Positions 7,380 through 8,673 of a stretch of 8,673 bases of DNA are shown here, in pieces. Source of the DNA: Lachnospiraceae bacterium (GTDB lineage Bacteria; Bacillota_A; Clostridia; Lachnospirales; Lachnospiraceae); NCBI GenBank assembly GCA_017542725.1, contig JAFXWR010000209.1:1-8673 (forward strand). The letters are read 5' to 3'. Made by a program: the position numbers and the translations under genes. Each line of letters starts with the position of its first letter. Positions within the stretch are counted from its first letter, which is position 1. Under the pieces are notes generated by a model. The model was not told the DNA's origin and made no database searches. It saw nothing but the letters and a program-made list of their open reading frames with translations.

Positions 7380-8513
7380 TTATTGTTCTTTTATTTTCTT
7401 ATGCATATTTTGCAATAATTGATCATCCAATATTAATTCAACTTGGTTTTTATATACTGGGTCATCATGTATCTCACTATACTCTATTCCATCCATAGCA
7501 CTTTTTAACACATGATAAGAAAGATCATTGTCCGAATCTTTTGGATTAAAATAATCACCATTATACTTAACTGTCATCTTAAGTTTTTCAGTCTGATTAG
7601 AGTATTCAAGAACAATATTTACTAATGGTTTATCTAGTTTATTTATAATAATTTCTCTTACCAATTCTTCAAATGCAAGTCTAAGTCTTGTTCTGCCCTT
7701 TACAGATATATGGTTCTTCATCGCATACTTATCTATATCAGCTTCATATCCCCAGTAGTCACAGTCTTTTCTATCAATAACAATTATTAAGAGTCTTAAA
7801 TTCTTTATAAATCTTTTTGTTTTATCTTTTTTAGGATTATCAAATATCTCTTCAGGAGTCCCTTCCTCATAGATAGTTCTATCATCCATAAAGAAAACTC
7901 TGTTGGATACTCTTCTAGCAAAGCCCATCTCATGCGTTACTATTAGCATAGTCTTACCCATACTCTTAAGTTCTGCTATTACCTCTTCTACTTCTGTAAT
8001 CATAGTAGGATCAAGAGCACTTGTCGGTTCATCAAAAAGTATAATTGATGGATCCATCGCAAGAGCTCTAGCTATAGCAGCTCTTTGCTTTTGCCCACCA
8101 GAAATTTCATGAGGATACTTTTTTGCCTTCTCACTTAGTGAAACAACGTCAAGCAATCGTATACTCTCTGTATAGGCATCTACCAACAACTTCTTCTTTA
8201 TATCAATTTGTGGTTTCATAACATTTTCAAGCAATGTAAGATGCTTAAACAGATTAAAATCTTGGAAAACCATTCCTATCTTTTGTCTAATATTTTCTAC
8301 ACGATAACCACTCGCGGTAATTTCTTCGCCATCTACAAAAATTTGCCCTTCAGATGGAACTTCGAGCATATTAATAAGTCTAATAAAAGTTGACTTGCCA
8401 GCTCCTGATGGTCCTATGATTGATATTACATCTCCATCATTAATTGTAGCATTCACATTTTTTAAGACATAAAAATTATCAAATTTTTTAGTTACATTTT
8501 TTAACTCAATCAT
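7380..8513 (-). CDS. Polar amino acid ABC transporter ATP-binding protein with a fused C-terminal GHKL-like domain
   Basis: A 377-residue protein. Residues 1-238 form a complete GlnQ/HisP-type ABC ATPase that powers amino acid import at the cytoplasmic membrane. It has Walker A GPSGAGKST (34-42), Q-loop MVFQDFNLF (Q84), signature ISGGQ (137-141), Walker B IILFDEP (157-163, catalytic E162), D-loop SALD (165-168) and the switch His in IVTHEMGFA (H194). The usual family end, GTPEEIFDNP followed by FIKNLR, falls at about 218-240, where typical members (about 240-250 residues) stop. Residues 239-377 are an extra domain resembling RsbW/SpoIIAB-like GHKL ATPases: RLRLAFEELVREIII (277-290) sits at the N-box, VKYNGDYFNP (315-324) at the G1 box, and LSYHVLKSAMDGIEYS (331-346) at the following helix. 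The N-box Asn appears to be Glu (E287), so ATP binding there is doubtful. Start: ATG 8513 with AAAGGA ending 10 bases upstream, overlapping the permease stop by 8 bases. The ABC part is certain; the extension is inferred from pattern. Confidence 0.93.
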   Translation of the reverse strand: MIELKNVTKKFDNFYVLKNVNATINDGDVISIIGPSGAGKSTFIRLINMLEVPSEGQIFVDGEEITASGYRVENIRQKIGMVFQDFNLFKHLTLLENVMKPQIDIKKKLLVDAYTESIRLLDVVSLSEKAKKYPHEISGGQKQRAAIARALAMDPSIILFDEPTSALDPTMITEVEEVIAELKSMGKTMLIVTHEMGFARRVSNRVFFMDDRTIYEEGTPEEIFDNPKKDKTKRFIKNLRLLIIVIDRKDCDYWGYEADIDKYAMKNHISVKGRTRLRLAFEELVREIIINKLDKPLVNIVLEYSNQTEKLKMTVKYNGDYFNPKDSDNDLSYHVLKSAMDGIEYSEIHDDPVYKNQVELILDDQLLQNMHKKIKEQ

Positions 8514-8673
8514 TAATAGTTTTTCCTTTCAATGATTTATAGTTAACTAAAAACTTTGTAAGTAGTATTTTACTCATCTGTGAAATTATAATCGTTAAAA
8601 TCTTTGCGAGTATTATATAGATAATTGCCACAAGTAAGAGTGGGAAAAACTCTCCAAATGTTCTACTTCTTAC
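8506..8673 (-). CDS. Polar amino acid ABC transporter permease, C-terminal 55 residues (partial at the window edge)
   Basis: An open frame enters at 8673 and ends at TGA (8508-8506), giving 55 residues. The fragment starts VRSRTFGEFFPLLLVAIIYI, followed by a hydrophobic stretch covering roughly fragment residues 9-30 and a basic tail ending KGKTIND. This matches the last transmembrane helix and cytoplasmic end of the His/Glu/Gln/Arg family of inner-membrane permeases (BPD_transp_1 class), where a Phe/Leu-rich segment with an Ala-Ile-x-Tyr core is typical. The stop lies inside the start of the next gene (ATGATTGA, 8-base overlap), so the two are translationally linked. The adjacent GlnQ-type ATPase independently supports the assignment. 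The substrate cannot be inferred. The start, the other membrane helices and the EAA loop lie outside the window. Confidence 0.8.
   Translation of the reverse strand, partial: VRSRTFGEFFPLLLVAIIYIILAKILTIIISQMSKILLTKFLVNYKSLKGKTIND

Noticed and set aside
7380..8513. Two separate genes (ABC ATPase and a GHKL-like protein) joined by a sequencing error
   Set aside because: The frame is continuous with no stop, and no second start with a ribosome-binding site is evident near the junction at about residue 239, so a real fusion is the simpler reading.
1..8673. CRISPR array, tRNA/rRNA genes, insertion sequence or phage genes
   Set aside because: No regularly spaced repeats, cloverleaf-like or rRNA-like sequence, transposase or terminal inverted repeats were seen; almost all of the window is coding on the minus strand.

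Overview
The window is AT-rich, by eye about one-third G+C. All genes are on the minus strand and read from high to low coordinates. The stop codons seen are TGA, TAA, TAA and TAG, so the standard bacterial code applies. The lysine-, isoleucine- and asparagine-rich proteins, AGGAG ribosome-binding sites and tight packing suggest a low-GC anaerobe. A clostridial Firmicute is my first guess, but a spirochaete or another low-GC lineage cannot be excluded from this sequence.

Layout in transcription order: (1) 8673-8506, the last 55 codons of a polar amino acid ABC transporter permease, running off the window edge. (2) 8513-7380, the transporter ATPase, overlapping the permease by 8 bases. It is unusual in carrying a C-terminal extension of about 140 residues that resembles a degenerate GHKL (RsbW/SpoIIAB-like) ATPase fold. 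(3) 7367-2385, a complete 1660-residue bacterial alpha-2-macroglobulin lipoprotein with an intact CAEQ thioester, placed 12 bases after the ATPase. (4) 2366-75, a penicillin-binding protein 1C (pbpC), 18 bases after the macroglobulin gene. Its full-length form appears to start at an ATT codon. (5) 74-1, a short downstream tail with no clearly supported gene and a weak inverted repeat.

The macroglobulin and PBP1C form a known partnership in bacteria. The macroglobulin is thought to trap proteases that reach the cell surface, and PBP1C to rebuild peptidoglycan at damaged sites. The less expected points are the placement of this pair directly behind an amino acid importer in one apparent transcription unit, the fused sensor-like domain on the importer ATPase, an Arg-Arg-Arg-Arg cluster in the predicted protease bait segment, and the apparent AUU start of pbpC. 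There is no gap longer than 18 bases between the genes, and I see no promoter, terminator, RNA gene, CRISPR array or mobile element within the window.
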